This document shows, piece by piece, positions 35,460-49,833 of a stretch of DNA of 64,000 bases (positions are counted from its first letter, which is position 1; every line of letters starts with the position of its first letter). A program made the position numbers and the translations under genes. Origin of the DNA: Streptomyces sp. NBC_01335 (GTDB lineage: Bacteria; Actinomycetota; Actinomycetes; Streptomycetales; Streptomycetaceae); contig NZ_CP108370.1 of the NCBI RefSeq assembly GCF_035953295.1, positions 186,001 through 250,000 of the forward strand. Reading direction: 5' to 3'. Under the pieces are notes generated by a model. That model made no database searches. It was not told the origin of the DNA and saw only the letters and a list, made by a program, of their open reading frames with translations.

Positions 35460-36992
35460 ATGGCAGGGGAAGCACGAGCCGGTTCCGCGTCCGTGGGCGG
35501 CGCGGGCAACGACCTGGCCGGACGCCTGGAACGACTCACTACGGCCCAACGGGCTCTGCTGACACGCCGGTTGGCGCAGCGCGCGTCACCCGGACCCTGC
35601 CGGCCGTCCGCGACGCAGTTCGGGATCTGGCTCTTCGAGCAGCTCAACCCCGGAACCTCGACCTACCACAACCCGGCGGCCGTAAGACTGTCCGGGCCGG
35701 TCGACGAGGACCTGCTCCGCGAGGCGCTCCAGCGGATCCAGGACCGTCACGAACCGCTGCGCTCCCGCTACCCGGCCGACGAGGAAGGCGTCCCGCGCGC
35801 GTTCGTGGAACCACCGCACGCGCTGCGTCTGCCGTGGCGGGTGGAGGACGTCAGCGCGCTGCCCGACCCCGGGCAGGAGGCGACGCGGATCGTGGCGCAG
35901 GAGGCGGTCACGCCCTTCCGGCTCGACCGGGGGCCGGTGTGGCGCTGCCTGCTGGTGCGCACCGGCCCCGAGGAGCGGGTGCTGGTCATCACCTTGCACC
36001 ACATCGTCTCCGACGGCGGTTCGCTGGGCGTGCTGCTGGCCGAACTCGGCGTGCTCTACCCGGCTTTGGCGGCCGGCGAGCGGCCCTCCCCGGTCACTTT
36101 GCCCCAGGGGTACTTCGCGCTCGCGGCGAAGGACACTGTGCCGCCGGGCGCCCTGGAGCACTGGCTCACCACTCTCGACGGCGCGCCGGACCGGATCGAC
36201 CTGTCCGCGCTGGCCGAGTGGCCCGGCCGCGGCGAGCCGCCCCGGCCGCCGGCGCCGGGCGGGGGGTTCGCACCGACCGGACCGGCGCGGCAGTCCGGGC
36301 CGACGCAGGGCGCGGCGGTCGGCCGGCAGTGGGCGGGCCGCGAGCTGACGCTGCAGGTGCCGGAGGACACGGCCAAGGCGCTGGAAGGCCTGTGCGCACG
36401 CCACGGTTCGAGCCTGTTCACCGGGTTGGTGGCGGCGTCGGCAGCCACCCTGTACCGGACGAGCGGTCAGGAGGACCTTGTTCTGACCACCCCCGTCGAC
36501 CGGCGCGGCCACGAAGGCCGCGCGCTGATCGGCTGCTTCGTCAACACGGTGGTCCTGCGTCTGCGGGTCGGCCCCGACGACCGGATGGACACGCTGCTGG
36601 CGCGCGCCGCCGAGGTGGTGGCCGACGCACTGGCCCACAGCGGCCTGCCGTTCTCCCGGCTGGTCTCGGCACTGCCCCGGCGCGGCGGTGGTCGCAGCCC
36701 GTTGGGGAATGTCGCCGTGGTACAGAACAACGCGCCCATGGACGCCGTGTCCCTGGGCGGCCTGCGGCTGAGCGTCCACCCCCTGCCGCCGGTGGAGGTC
36801 AAGCACGACCTCGCTCTCTCCTGGAACCGTGGGCACGACGGGCTGACCGGCCGGATCGAGTACGCCACGCGGTTCCCGGACGCCGCGGTGGAACGCCTGT
36901 GCGGTCATCTGCGGCACACCGTGGAGACGCTGGCCGCCGCACCCGCCACCCGTGTCGCGGACCTGCCCGGGTTGTCGGAGGTGGCACGATGA
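35460..36992 (+). CDS. Stand-alone NRPS condensation protein
   Basis: A 510-residue free condensation domain. Residues 15-50 form a helix-rich leader (LERLTTAQRALLTRRLAQRA) like that of the LLM protein. The C domain follows (about 55-500) with active HHIVSDG (about 180), and a Pro/Gly-rich insertion lies near 245-285. The ATG has GGGAGGGACGAG upstream. It overlaps the thioesterase start as ATGA. A free C domain could form the final amide or ester, or release the chain by attack of a free amine or alcohol. Which applies here cannot be told. Confidence 0.92.
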   Translation: MAGEARAGSASVGGAGNDLAGRLERLTTAQRALLTRRLAQRASPGPCRPSATQFGIWLFEQLNPGTSTYHNPAAVRLSGPVDEDLLREALQRIQDRHEPLRSRYPADEEGVPRAFVEPPHALRLPWRVEDVSALPDPGQEATRIVAQEAVTPFRLDRGPVWRCLLVRTGPEERVLVITLHHIVSDGGSLGVLLAELGVLYPALAAGERPSPVTLPQGYFALAAKDTVPPGALEHWLTTLDGAPDRIDLSALAEWPGRGEPPRPPAPGGGFAPTGPARQSGPTQGAAVGRQWAGRELTLQVPEDTAKALEGLCARHGSSLFTGLVAASAATLYRTSGQEDLVLTTPVDRRGHEGRALIGCFVNTVVLRLRVGPDDRMDTLLARAAEVVADALAHSGLPFSRLVSALPRRGGGRSPLGNVAVVQNNAPMDAVSLGGLRLSVHPLPPVEVKHDLALSWNRGHDGLTGRIEYATRFPDAAVERLCGHLRHTVETLAAAPATRVADLPGLSEVAR

Positions 36993-37774
36993 CCGGCGCC
37001 GCCGGGGCCGGTCCGCAGCTGTCCGGCTCGCCCTGGTTCCCCTACGCCGCCGAGGAGAGCGACGCCGCGACCAGACTGTTCTGCCTGCCGTACGCGGGAG
37101 GCGGCTGGGCCGTCTTCCGGGATTGGCAGGAGCAGTTCGGGCCGGACGTCCACGCCGTGCCGGTGAAGCTGCCCGGCCGTGCGGAGCGCCTGCACGAGCC
37201 CGCGGTGGCCCGCATGGACCGGCTCGCGGACCGGCTCGCGGCCGAGCTGGTCCCGCTGCTGGACCGGCCGTACGCGCTGTTCGGTATCAGCATGGGAGCG
37301 CTGCTGGCCTTCGAGACGGCCCACCGGCTGGTCGAGCGCGGACTGCGCGCCCCGGACCGGCTGTTCGTCGCCTCCTGCCGCGCGCCCCAGGAGTCGTTCG
37401 ACACGCCGCCGGTCCACGGGCTGCCGGACGCGGCGCTGATCACGGTGCTGGCCCGACTGGCGGCGACCCCGCCCCAGTTGCTGGCCAACGCCGAGTTGAT
37501 GCGGTTGGTCCTCCCCACCTTCCGGGCGGATCTGGCCTGCACCGAGACCTACGTGCGCTCCGACCGCGCGCCGCTGCCGGTCCCGGTGACGGCCGTCCGG
37601 GGGCAGGGCGACGGCACGCTGACCGAGGCCATGGTGGACGGCTGGCGCGCCGAGACCTCCGCCGGTTTCGAGCAGGTGGAACTGGCCGGCGACCACTTCC
37701 TGGTCCACGGCGACCAGCGCGAACTGACCGCGCTGGTACGCCGGCGGCTGCCCCGGAGCGGACCGGGCCGGTAG
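36989..37774 (+). CDS. Type II thioesterase (alpha/beta hydrolase)
   Basis: A 261-residue GrsT/RifR-type thioesterase. LFCLPYAGGGWAVFRDW near residue 31 is the family signature, the nucleophile is in GISMGA (Ser about 100), the Asp region is RGQGDG and the His is in GDHFLVHG (about 235). These enzymes remove wrong or stalled acyl groups from carrier domains. No thioesterase domain is fused to any assembly protein here, so this enzyme may also release the product. It is translationally coupled to the free C domain, and converges with the PKS gene across a repeat with strong hairpins. Confidence 0.92.
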   Translation: MTGAAGAGPQLSGSPWFPYAAEESDAATRLFCLPYAGGGWAVFRDWQEQFGPDVHAVPVKLPGRAERLHEPAVARMDRLADRLAAELVPLLDRPYALFGISMGALLAFETAHRLVERGLRAPDRLFVASCRAPQESFDTPPVHGLPDAALITVLARLAATPPQLLANAELMRLVLPTFRADLACTETYVRSDRAPLPVPVTAVRGQGDGTLTEAMVDGWRAETSAGFEQVELAGDHFLVHGDQRELTALVRRRLPRSGPGR

Positions 37775-37936
37775 GCCGTGTCTGCCCCTTCCCGCCGGGC
37801 GGGCGATCCCCGGCACGGCGCCTCGCGGCGTTGTCGGACCGCCCGGGTACATCCCGTACTCGGGGCGGTCCTCCGCCTTGCGAGGCACCGCACCGGACAC
37901 CACCCGCTGACCCGACGCGCATGGTCGGACACGGCC
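37774..37936. repeat. Palindromic repeat element with strong hairpin
   Basis: GGCCGTGTC (37774-37782) and its complement GACACGGCC (37928-37936) bound the element. Inside, GCCTCGC (37820-37826) pairs with GCGAGGC (37880-37886), and GGACCGCCC (37836-37844) with GGGCGGTCC (37863-37871). The arrangement looks like a small non-autonomous repeat of a type I recall from other Streptomyces intergenic regions. It lies between convergent genes, where its hairpins can end transcription from both sides. The left end overlaps the TE stop codon. Confidence 0.55.
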
Positions 37937-38035
37937 CAGCCCGCGGAGCGCAAGCGCGTCGGACGCGGGGTGGAGTCGCTCAGCAGGTGCTTCGTCCACC
38001 CCGCGGCCCGGTCGGCCCGCCCCCGGGGGCGGGTG

Positions 38036-42601
<4,566 letters not shown>

Positions 42602-42640
42602 CTGCGCTCCAGAGTCGGTCCGGGCAAAGGGGGACGTGGA

Positions 42641-45600
42641 TCAACCGAAGGTGATCCGGATGTGCTGGGCGCCGCGCCGCCGGGTGCGGCCGGCGACCGC
42701 CGGGCGGCCGGTGTCGTCCGGAGTTCCGGTGTGGAGCAGGATCTCCAGACGCGCCGCCAGTTCGGCGACCGTGGGGAACTCGAAGAGCAGCATCAACGGC
42801 AGCCCGGGCAGACCCAGTTCCTCTTCGAGGCGGGAGACCAGCGGCGCCACCAGCAGCGAGTGGCCGCCCAGGTCGAAGAAGTTGTCGTGGGACCCGACGC
42901 GCGGGACGTCCAGCACCTCCTGCCAGACCGCCGCGACCCGGCGCTCCACCGCCCGGGTGGGGGGCACGCCGCGTGCCGGCGCGGGGGCGGCCGCCGCCAG
43001 GCACTCGTCCAGCCGGGCCCGGTCGAGTTTGCCGTGCGCGGTGCGCGGCAGCGTGTCGAGCGGAACGATCCGGGTCGGCACCTCGTGTCCGGGCAGGTGC
43101 TCGGCGGCCCAGGCGCGCAGCGCGTGGACGCCGAAGCCGGGCCCCGGCACCACGCCCGCGGCCAGCCGCCGGCGGTTCCCGTCCCCCTCGACCACCACGA
43201 CGGCGTCGAGGACGTCCGGGTGCCGGAGCAGCACGGCCCGCACCTCTTCCGGCTCCACCCGGAAGCCGCGGATCTTGACCTGGTCGTCCAGCCGCCCGAG
43301 CAGGACCAGGTCGCCGCCCGGCTGCAGGCGGCCGAGGTCGCCCGTGCGGTACCGGCGCGCGCCGCCCGCCCCGGTGGTGAAGGCCCGGCCCTCGGTCCCG
43401 GGCCGGTTGAGGTAGCCCGCGGCCACTCCCGGCCCGCCGATGACGACCTCACCGAAGCCGCCCGGCACGGTCGGGTCGTCCCAGGGGTCGAGGACACCGA
43501 CCTGCGAGCGGCCGGTCGGCGGCCCCACCGGCACGATGCCGCTGCCGGTGCCCGCCTCCTCGGCGTCGACGAAGCGCATCGAGCAGTTGATGCTCGCCTC
43601 GGTCGGCCCGTAGCCGTTGACGAAGACCGCGTCCGGCGCCACGAGTGCGGTCAGCGCCCGCAGCGCCTCGTAGGTCAGCATCTCGCCGCCGAGCACCACC
43701 GTGCGTACGGAGGGCATGTCGACGCCCGCGGCGGCCAGTTCGGCGGCGAAGGTCGGCGTCAGGTAGAGGATGGTCAGTTGCTCGCGCCGGACGAACCGGG
43801 CATAGCCAGGGGCGGACAGCCGCTCGGCCTGGTCGGGGAAGTGCAGCGCGGCGCCGAACAGCACGGTGGTGAACACCTCCTGCAGGCCGAAGTCGAAGCT
43901 CAGCGACAGGGTCTGCGGGAGCCGCGTGCCGGGTCCCAGACCGAACCGTTCCCGTTGCCACAGCAGCAGCGGCAGCACGTTGGCGTGGGTGATCGGCACG
44001 CCCTTCGGGGTACCGGTGGTGCCCGAGGTGTGGACCACGTAGGCCGGGGTGCCGGCACTCGGCGGGCCCTGGACGCGTACGGCCGGCGGCGGCGCCGGGT
44101 CGTCGAGCACGACCACCGGGCGGCCAGGGGCCAGCCGGGCCGCGCGGGCCGCGTGGGCGCGGTCGGTGAGGACCGCGGCGACCCCGGCGTCCGAGGCGAC
44201 GAACCGCAGCCGGTCGTCCGGGAAGGCGGGCAGCAGCGGCACGACGCAGCAGCCGGCGGTGAGGGCGGCCAGCAGAGCGGTGACGAACCGCGGCTCGGGC
44301 GGCAGCAGCACGCCGACCGGGGCCCCCGCGCCGGAACCGGCGGCGCCGGCCAGCCGGGCCGCGGCCACCGCGACCTCCGCACCCAGTTGGGAGTAGGTGA
44401 CCGTGCGCGCCGCCGAGACCACGGCCGGGGCATCGGGGTGGGCGGCGCAGGTGTCCGCGAAGCAGTCGGCCATGGTGCGTGACGGCTCGGGCCGTGGGCC
44501 GCGGCCCACGGTGAGCTCGGCCAGCCGCGTGCGTTCCTCGTCCGACAGGACGGTCAGGGCGGCGATCGGGACGTCCTCGTCCGCCGTCGCCGCCGCGGCC
44601 ACCCTCAACAACCGCTCGCCCAGTTGTTCCACGGTGACGTCATCCAGTACCTCGGTGGCGTAGCGCAGCACCAGGATCAGTTCGCCGTCGGACTCGGCGA
44701 CACTGACGTCGAGGTCGGCCAGCACGGTGGTGTGCGGCAGCGGTACGGCTTCCAGCACCAGACCGCCCACCCGGCACGTGCGGCCGGGGATCTCCTCCGC
44801 GAGCGCGGACAGTCCGTCCGGGGCGCCCGGCGGTGTCGCGGTCCAGCCGAACATGGTGGCGAACAGCGGGCCCCGCGCAGCGTCCCGGACCGGCCGGACC
44901 GCGGCGGCGATGAGCGGCAGCGGATACTGCCGGGCGGCCAGGGCCCGCCGGAAGCGGGCGGCGGTGTCGCTGACCAGTCCGGCGAACGAGCCCTCCACCG
45001 GTACCTCCAGCGGCAACGGCAGGGTGTTCACGCAGTAGCCCACCACCTGGCCGGAACGGGCGTCGGGGCGCACGGCGGTCGGTACGCCCACCACGAACCG
45101 GCGCTCGCCGGACAGCCGGGCCAGCAGGACCGCGTGACAACTCAGCAGTACCGCGAAGGGCGTGGTGCCGAGCCGGCGGGCGGTGGCCAGGACCTGTTCG
45201 CTCAGAGCGGTGCCGAACGGCAGCCGGAACAGGGCGCCCGACCAGGTGCGTGTGGCGGGGCGCGGCCGGTCCAGCGGCAGCCGCAGCTCGTTGTCCGCCG
45301 CGTCGGCCAGCAGGTCGATCCACTCGTCCCGCATCCGTTCGCCCGCAGGCCCGGTCAGCAGCCGGTGTTCGGCGGCGACCATCTCGGACATGCCGGGTGC
45401 GGGCGCCAGGGCGCCGACCGTGCCGTCCGCGCCGCCCGCCAGTTCGCGGTAGCGTTCTCCGGTCTGGGCGAGCAGCAGGCCGAGCGACCACAGGTCGGCG
45501 GCGATGTGGTGGACCGCCAGCAGCAGGACGGGGTCCTGTCCTTCCGGGCGGATCAGGGTGATCCGGAACAGCGGCCCGTGTTCCGGGTCGAGCGGGGCAG

Positions 45601-47929
45601 CGGCGTGCGCGGCCAGCAGCGCGTCGAGGCCGTCGGCAGGGGTGTCCAGGACGACCAGTTCGGGGACGGGCGCGCCGGACGGGTCGGCGGTCACCCGGCC
45701 GCCGGTCACCGTCCACCGGGCGTGGAGTGCCTCGTGCCGTCCCATCACCTCGCGCACCGCGCGGGCCAGCACCTCGGCGTCCACGCCGCCGCGCAGCCGC
45801 GCGGCGCGCGTCACGGCGTAGCGGGATCCGCCGGTGGAGGAGTGCTCCAGGAACCACAGCGCCTGCTGCCCGGCCGAAGCCGTCGGCGCGGGCTCCCGGC
45901 CGGGGGTGGTGCCCTGGCCGGACGGAGTGTCCTGGCCTGCGGCGGGGCAGGGGCCTGCGGCCGTGCTCCCGGCGCCGGGTGAAGGGTCCGGCCCGTCCGC
46001 CGGGTCCGGCCCCGGGCCGGGCGCGCCGGCGCGTACCGCTTCCGCCAGACCACCCACCGTGGCGTCGTGCAGCAGTTCCTCCAGCGGGACGGTGCGGCCG
46101 AACCGCTCCTGGAGGGCGTGCTGGAGCTGGACCGAACGCAGAGAGTCCATCCCCAGTTCCGCCAGCGTCCGGCCGCCGGGGAGGCCGGCGGCGTCCGGCA
46201 CGCCCAGCACCTCGCCCAGCAGCGCCAGGAGAGCGGCGTCCGGCCCGTCGGCCGGAACCACGGCGCCCCCGTCCGCCCCGGCCACCGGGGACAGCGGCGA
46301 CACCGTCTGGAGGGTGCCGGAACGGTAGGCGTCCCGGCAGGCGCGGCGGCGGATCTTGCCGCTGGACGTCTTGGGAATGGTCCCCCGCAGGACGATGACG
46401 AGGTGGTCCAGGCGCAGACCGTGCCGACGGGCCACGTCGGCACGGACCGCGGACAGCTCGTCGGGGCCGGTGTCGCCCCGGACCTCGGCCACCACGACCA
46501 GCCGCGCGCCGACCGCGAAGGCCGCGACGCAGCCCTTCCTGATCGCCGGGCACGCCTGCTCGACCGTGGACTCGATGTCCTGAGGGAAGTGGTTGCGTCC
46601 GCGCACCACGATGACGTCCTTCGAGCGCCCGGCGATGTGCAGTCGGCCGCCCGCCAGGAAACCGAGGTCCCCGGTGCGCAGATACGGTCCTTCGCCGTCC
46701 GCCGTCCGGGCCGCGAACAGCTCGGCGGTGGCGACGGGCTGCTCCCAGTACCCGGTGCCGATGCTGGGGTCGGCAGCGGTCATCCAGATCTCGCCCAACT
46801 CGCCGTCGGGGACCGGCGTGCCGTCCGGCCCGACGATCGACAGTGATGCGGGCGGGGCGCCGCAACTGACCGCCGTCTCGCCCTCGCCGCCCGGGACCGG
46901 CGATGTGCCGGGGGCGTCGGCGGAGCTCTCGGCCGAGACCAGCAGGGTGCATTCCGCCAGCCCGTAGCTGGGTGTCATCGCGCCGGGGCGAAAGCCGGCC
47001 GCGGCGAAGTGCGCCGCGAAGGAGACGACGGTTTCCGGCCGTACCGGCTCACCACCGTTGATGGCTGTCCGCCAGGTCGAGAGGTCCAGTGTGCGCAGGT
47101 CGTCCTGCCCTACCTTGCGCACCGCCAGCTCGTAGGCGAAGTTCGGTGCCGCGCTGATCGTTGCGCCGAAGCGGGACAGGGCCCGCAGCCAGCGGACCGG
47201 GCTCTCCAGGAAGGACAGCGGCGAGAGCAGGACGCAGGTGGCTCCCAGGTGGAGCGGGTGGAGCACCGAGCCGATGAGGCCCATGTCGTGGTACAGCGGC
47301 AGCCAGCTCACCACGACGCTGTGCTCGTCCTGCCCGTACGTCTTCGTCATCCGCCCCTGGTTGGCGACCAGCTGGCGGTGGCTGACGACCACCCCGCGCG
47401 GGGTGCCGGTGGAGCCCGAGGTGAACTGGAGCAGCGCGGCCGCTTCGGTGTCGACCACGGACGCGCTCCAGCCGCCCGGCGCCTGCTCCGCACGGTCCAG
47501 CGGGCCCAGCACCACCGCATCGGGCGTCCTGGCCGTGATCTCCTCCATGGCCCACGGCAGATCGGTGAGAACGGCCACCGGCCGGGTCGCGGCGGCGATG
47601 TCCCGGGCGGTGTCGATCTCCCGTCGGCCGACCGGCGGGTAGACGGGCACCGCGACGAACCCTGCGTACCAGCAGCCGAGCAGGTCGACGACGAAGTCCA
47701 GCCCCGGCGTGTGGGCGAGTACGGCCCTGCTGCCCGGTTCGCCCAGTGCCTCCAGCCGTGCGGCGGACGCGCGTGCTGCCGCATCGAGCTGGGAGTACGT
47801 CAGGGAGTCCGTGACGTTCTCTCCGTCGCCGAGGAAGCGGAAGGCTGTCTTGCCGGGACTGTTCCGGGCGTGGGCACGCAGCCGTTCGACGAGCGTCGTG
47901 ACGGACGGCGGAGGCGGGCAGGACGTCAT
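42641..47929 (-). CDS. Hybrid starter protein, FAAL-ACP-C-A-PCP
   Basis: A 1762-residue protein. Domains in order: a fatty acyl-AMP ligase (about 10-560, FTSGSTGTPRGV, PLYHDMGLIGSVL, PSYGLAECTL), an ACP (Ser about 594 in ELGMDSLRSVQL), a C domain (about 690-1110, HHIAADL, a common variant in lipid-initiating proteins), an A domain (about 1130-1620) and a PCP (Ser about 1689 in DNFFDLGGHSLLVAPL). It activates a carboxylic acid, loads it on the ACP and condenses it with the first amino acid. The hand-aligned A pocket reads D-F-Q-Y-V-G-G-I-N, which I cannot assign. It lies between the DXS-like and PKS genes and probably starts the chain. Confidence 0.95.
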   Translation of the reverse strand: MTSCPPPPSVTTLVERLRAHARNSPGKTAFRFLGDGENVTDSLTYSQLDAAARASAARLEALGEPGSRAVLAHTPGLDFVVDLLGCWYAGFVAVPVYPPVGRREIDTARDIAAATRPVAVLTDLPWAMEEITARTPDAVVLGPLDRAEQAPGGWSASVVDTEAAALLQFTSGSTGTPRGVVVSHRQLVANQGRMTKTYGQDEHSVVVSWLPLYHDMGLIGSVLHPLHLGATCVLLSPLSFLESPVRWLRALSRFGATISAAPNFAYELAVRKVGQDDLRTLDLSTWRTAINGGEPVRPETVVSFAAHFAAAGFRPGAMTPSYGLAECTLLVSAESSADAPGTSPVPGGEGETAVSCGAPPASLSIVGPDGTPVPDGELGEIWMTAADPSIGTGYWEQPVATAELFAARTADGEGPYLRTGDLGFLAGGRLHIAGRSKDVIVVRGRNHFPQDIESTVEQACPAIRKGCVAAFAVGARLVVVAEVRGDTGPDELSAVRADVARRHGLRLDHLVIVLRGTIPKTSSGKIRRRACRDAYRSGTLQTVSPLSPVAGADGGAVVPADGPDAALLALLGEVLGVPDAAGLPGGRTLAELGMDSLRSVQLQHALQERFGRTVPLEELLHDATVGGLAEAVRAGAPGPGPDPADGPDPSPGAGSTAAGPCPAAGQDTPSGQGTTPGREPAPTASAGQQALWFLEHSSTGGSRYAVTRAARLRGGVDAEVLARAVREVMGRHEALHARWTVTGGRVTADPSGAPVPELVVLDTPADGLDALLAAHAAAPLDPEHGPLFRITLIRPEGQDPVLLLAVHHIAADLWSLGLLLAQTGERYRELAGGADGTVGALAPAPGMSEMVAAEHRLLTGPAGERMRDEWIDLLADAADNELRLPLDRPRPATRTWSGALFRLPFGTALSEQVLATARRLGTTPFAVLLSCHAVLLARLSGERRFVVGVPTAVRPDARSGQVVGYCVNTLPLPLEVPVEGSFAGLVSDTAARFRRALAARQYPLPLIAAAVRPVRDAARGPLFATMFGWTATPPGAPDGLSALAEEIPGRTCRVGGLVLEAVPLPHTTVLADLDVSVAESDGELILVLRYATEVLDDVTVEQLGERLLRVAAAATADEDVPIAALTVLSDEERTRLAELTVGRGPRPEPSRTMADCFADTCAAHPDAPAVVSAARTVTYSQLGAEVAVAAARLAGAAGSGAGAPVGVLLPPEPRFVTALLAALTAGCCVVPLLPAFPDDRLRFVASDAGVAAVLTDRAHAARAARLAPGRPVVVLDDPAPPPAVRVQGPPSAGTPAYVVHTSGTTGTPKGVPITHANVLPLLLWQRERFGLGPGTRLPQTLSLSFDFGLQEVFTTVLFGAALHFPDQAERLSAPGYARFVRREQLTILYLTPTFAAELAAAGVDMPSVRTVVLGGEMLTYEALRALTALVAPDAVFVNGYGPTEASINCSMRFVDAEEAGTGSGIVPVGPPTGRSQVGVLDPWDDPTVPGGFGEVVIGGPGVAAGYLNRPGTEGRAFTTGAGGARRYRTGDLGRLQPGGDLVLLGRLDDQVKIRGFRVEPEEVRAVLLRHPDVLDAVVVVEGDGNRRRLAAGVVPGPGFGVHALRAWAAEHLPGHEVPTRIVPLDTLPRTAHGKLDRARLDECLAAAAPAPARGVPPTRAVERRVAAVWQEVLDVPRVGSHDNFFDLGGHSLLVAPLVSRLEEELGLPGLPLMLLFEFPTVAELAARLEILLHTGTPDDTGRPAVAGRTRRRGAQHIRITFG

Positions 47930-48033
47930 CGGGGGTCTCCCGTCGGGGGACGGTCAGGAGGAGACAGGGTCGGGAAGCTGCAGTCGGGGGTTCCGGGCTG
48001 GGCGCCGGTCAGCGGGCCGGTCCCCGGTGGACC

Positions 48034-49833
48034 TCACCCCGGGAGGGAGCCGCCGCCCGCCGTGAGGGCCGTCCAGCGGGCCAGCAGATCGGCGGTGATC
48101 CGGTCCGGGGTGAGTCCGCAGGCGGCCCTCAGGTCCGGTACGGAGCCGTGCGGCAGATAGTCGTGGGCCACTGCGAACACCCGTACCGGGGTGTCGACGT
48201 CCTCGTCGGCGAGGTACTCGCGCACTGCGGCGCCGAGACCGCCGCGGCTCCAGTGGTCCTCGATGACCCCGACCATCCGGTGTTCTCCGGCCAGGGCGGA
48301 CAGTCGCGCGTCGAGCGGTTCGATCCAGCGGGCGTTGGCCGACCCGGCCGGCACTCCGGCGGCGCGCAGTCGGGCGACCACTTCGGTGGCGCAGGGCAGT
48401 AGGTCGCCGGCGCCGATGACCAGGACGCCGCCGGGGGCTGGTTCCACCTGCCAGGCCGTCAGGTCGTCGTCCGGCCCGGTCACCCCGTCGCCGCCCTGCG
48501 GCGGCCCGGGGTCGTCGATCGCCTTCCCGTACCGGATGGCGACGGGTCCCGGGTGCCGCAATGCGGTCCGCAGCAGACCGCGCATCTCGGCGGCGGTCGA
48601 CGGGGTCGCTATCGCCATCCCGGGTATCTGGCGCAGCAGCGCGAAGTCCCCGAGACCGTGGTGCGAGGCGCCGTCGCCGCCGGTGATCCCGGCGCGGTCG
48701 ACGACCACCACGACCGGTAACCGGTGCAGCCCGATGTCGAACAGCAGCTGGTCCTGGGCCCGGTTGAGGAAGGAGGAGTGGATGGAGAGCACGGGGTGCC
48801 GCCCGGCCATGGCCAGTCCGGCGGCGAGCCCCGCGGCGTGCTGCTCGGCGATCCCGACGTCGAACAAACGGTCGGGGTAGCGCTCCTGGAAGACGTCGAG
48901 TCCCGACGGGCCGCCCATGGCAGGCGTGATCACCACCAGGTCCGGGTCCTCGGCGGCGAGTTCCACCAGGCACGGGCCCAGCACCGAACCGGCCGACACC
49001 CGGCCCTGCGGCAGCGTGTACTGGCGGCCGGTGTCGGTGTCGAAGGGGCCGACGCCGTGCATGTGCTCGGTACGGTCATCGAGGGCGGGCCGGTAGCCGC
49101 GGCCCTTCTGGGTCCTGACGTGCACCAGCAGGGGGCCGCGCTCCGCGCCGGCGTCGGCCAGAACGCTCTCCAGAGCGCCCAGGTCGTGTCCGTCGACGGG
49201 TCCCAGACAGCGGAAGCCCAGCGCTTCGAAGACGCTGGGTGCCACACCCGGCCGGGAGTCCTGCAGGTGCCGCGCCAGCGCGCCGGTGGTGGGTGCGTAG
49301 CTGCGGTTGTTGTCGTTCAGCACGATGGTGACGTCCAGCCCGCGGTCACCGATGTCGTTGAGCGCCTCCAGCGCCATGCCCGTGGTGAGCGAGCCGTCGC
49401 CGGTCACGGTCACCACCCGCCGGTGACGGTCGGCCGGGCGAGCCGCGAAGGCGGTGGCGAGCCCGGCGGCGTAGGACAGGGACGTGCCGGCGTGCGAGTT
49501 CTCCACCCAGTCGTGCGGGCTCTCGGCCCGGCTGGGGTAACCGGACAGTCCGTCCAGTTCGCGCAGCGACTTGAAGGCCGAAGCCCGCCCGGTCAACATC
49601 TTGTGCACGTAGGCCTGGTGACCGGTGTCCCACAGGATGACGTCCTCGGGACTGCGGAAGACCCGGTGCAGCGCTATCGTCAACTCGACAACACCCAGGT
49701 TCGATCCCAGGTGGCCGCCGCCGGCGGAGACGCTGCTGACGAGCAGTTCGCGCACCCGCGCCGCCACATCGGGCAGATCCTCCGGGTCCAGCCGGCGCAG
49801 AGAATCGGGCGTCCACACGTCAAGGTCGGTCAT
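48034..49833 (-). CDS. dxs: 1-Deoxyxylulose-5-phosphate synthase-like enzyme
   Basis: A 599-residue thiamine-diphosphate enzyme of the DXS family, which joins a two-carbon unit from pyruvate to an aldehyde. It has GGHLGSNLGVVELT, the ThDP motif GDGSLTTGMALEALND...ND, the conserved Glu in DVGIAEQHA and a transketolase C-terminal domain. It is shorter than usual DXS (about 630-640). Codon 372 is TTA (48718-48720), unlikely in a housekeeping gene. Its place inside the NRPS operon, between the 54-residue protein and the FAAL protein, suggests a pathway role. That could be isoprenoid supply, though no terpene gene is present, or acyloin-type C2 transfer to an aldehyde intermediate. Confidence 0.9.
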   Translation of the reverse strand: MTDLDVWTPDSLRRLDPEDLPDVAARVRELLVSSVSAGGGHLGSNLGVVELTIALHRVFRSPEDVILWDTGHQAYVHKMLTGRASAFKSLRELDGLSGYPSRAESPHDWVENSHAGTSLSYAAGLATAFAARPADRHRRVVTVTGDGSLTTGMALEALNDIGDRGLDVTIVLNDNNRSYAPTTGALARHLQDSRPGVAPSVFEALGFRCLGPVDGHDLGALESVLADAGAERGPLLVHVRTQKGRGYRPALDDRTEHMHGVGPFDTDTGRQYTLPQGRVSAGSVLGPCLVELAAEDPDLVVITPAMGGPSGLDVFQERYPDRLFDVGIAEQHAAGLAAGLAMAGRHPVLSIHSSFLNRAQDQLLFDIGLHRLPVVVVVDRAGITGGDGASHHGLGDFALLRQIPGMAIATPSTAAEMRGLLRTALRHPGPVAIRYGKAIDDPGPPQGGDGVTGPDDDLTAWQVEPAPGGVLVIGAGDLLPCATEVVARLRAAGVPAGSANARWIEPLDARLSALAGEHRMVGVIEDHWSRGGLGAAVREYLADEDVDTPVRVFAVAHDYLPHGSVPDLRAACGLTPDRITADLLARWTALTAGGGSLPG

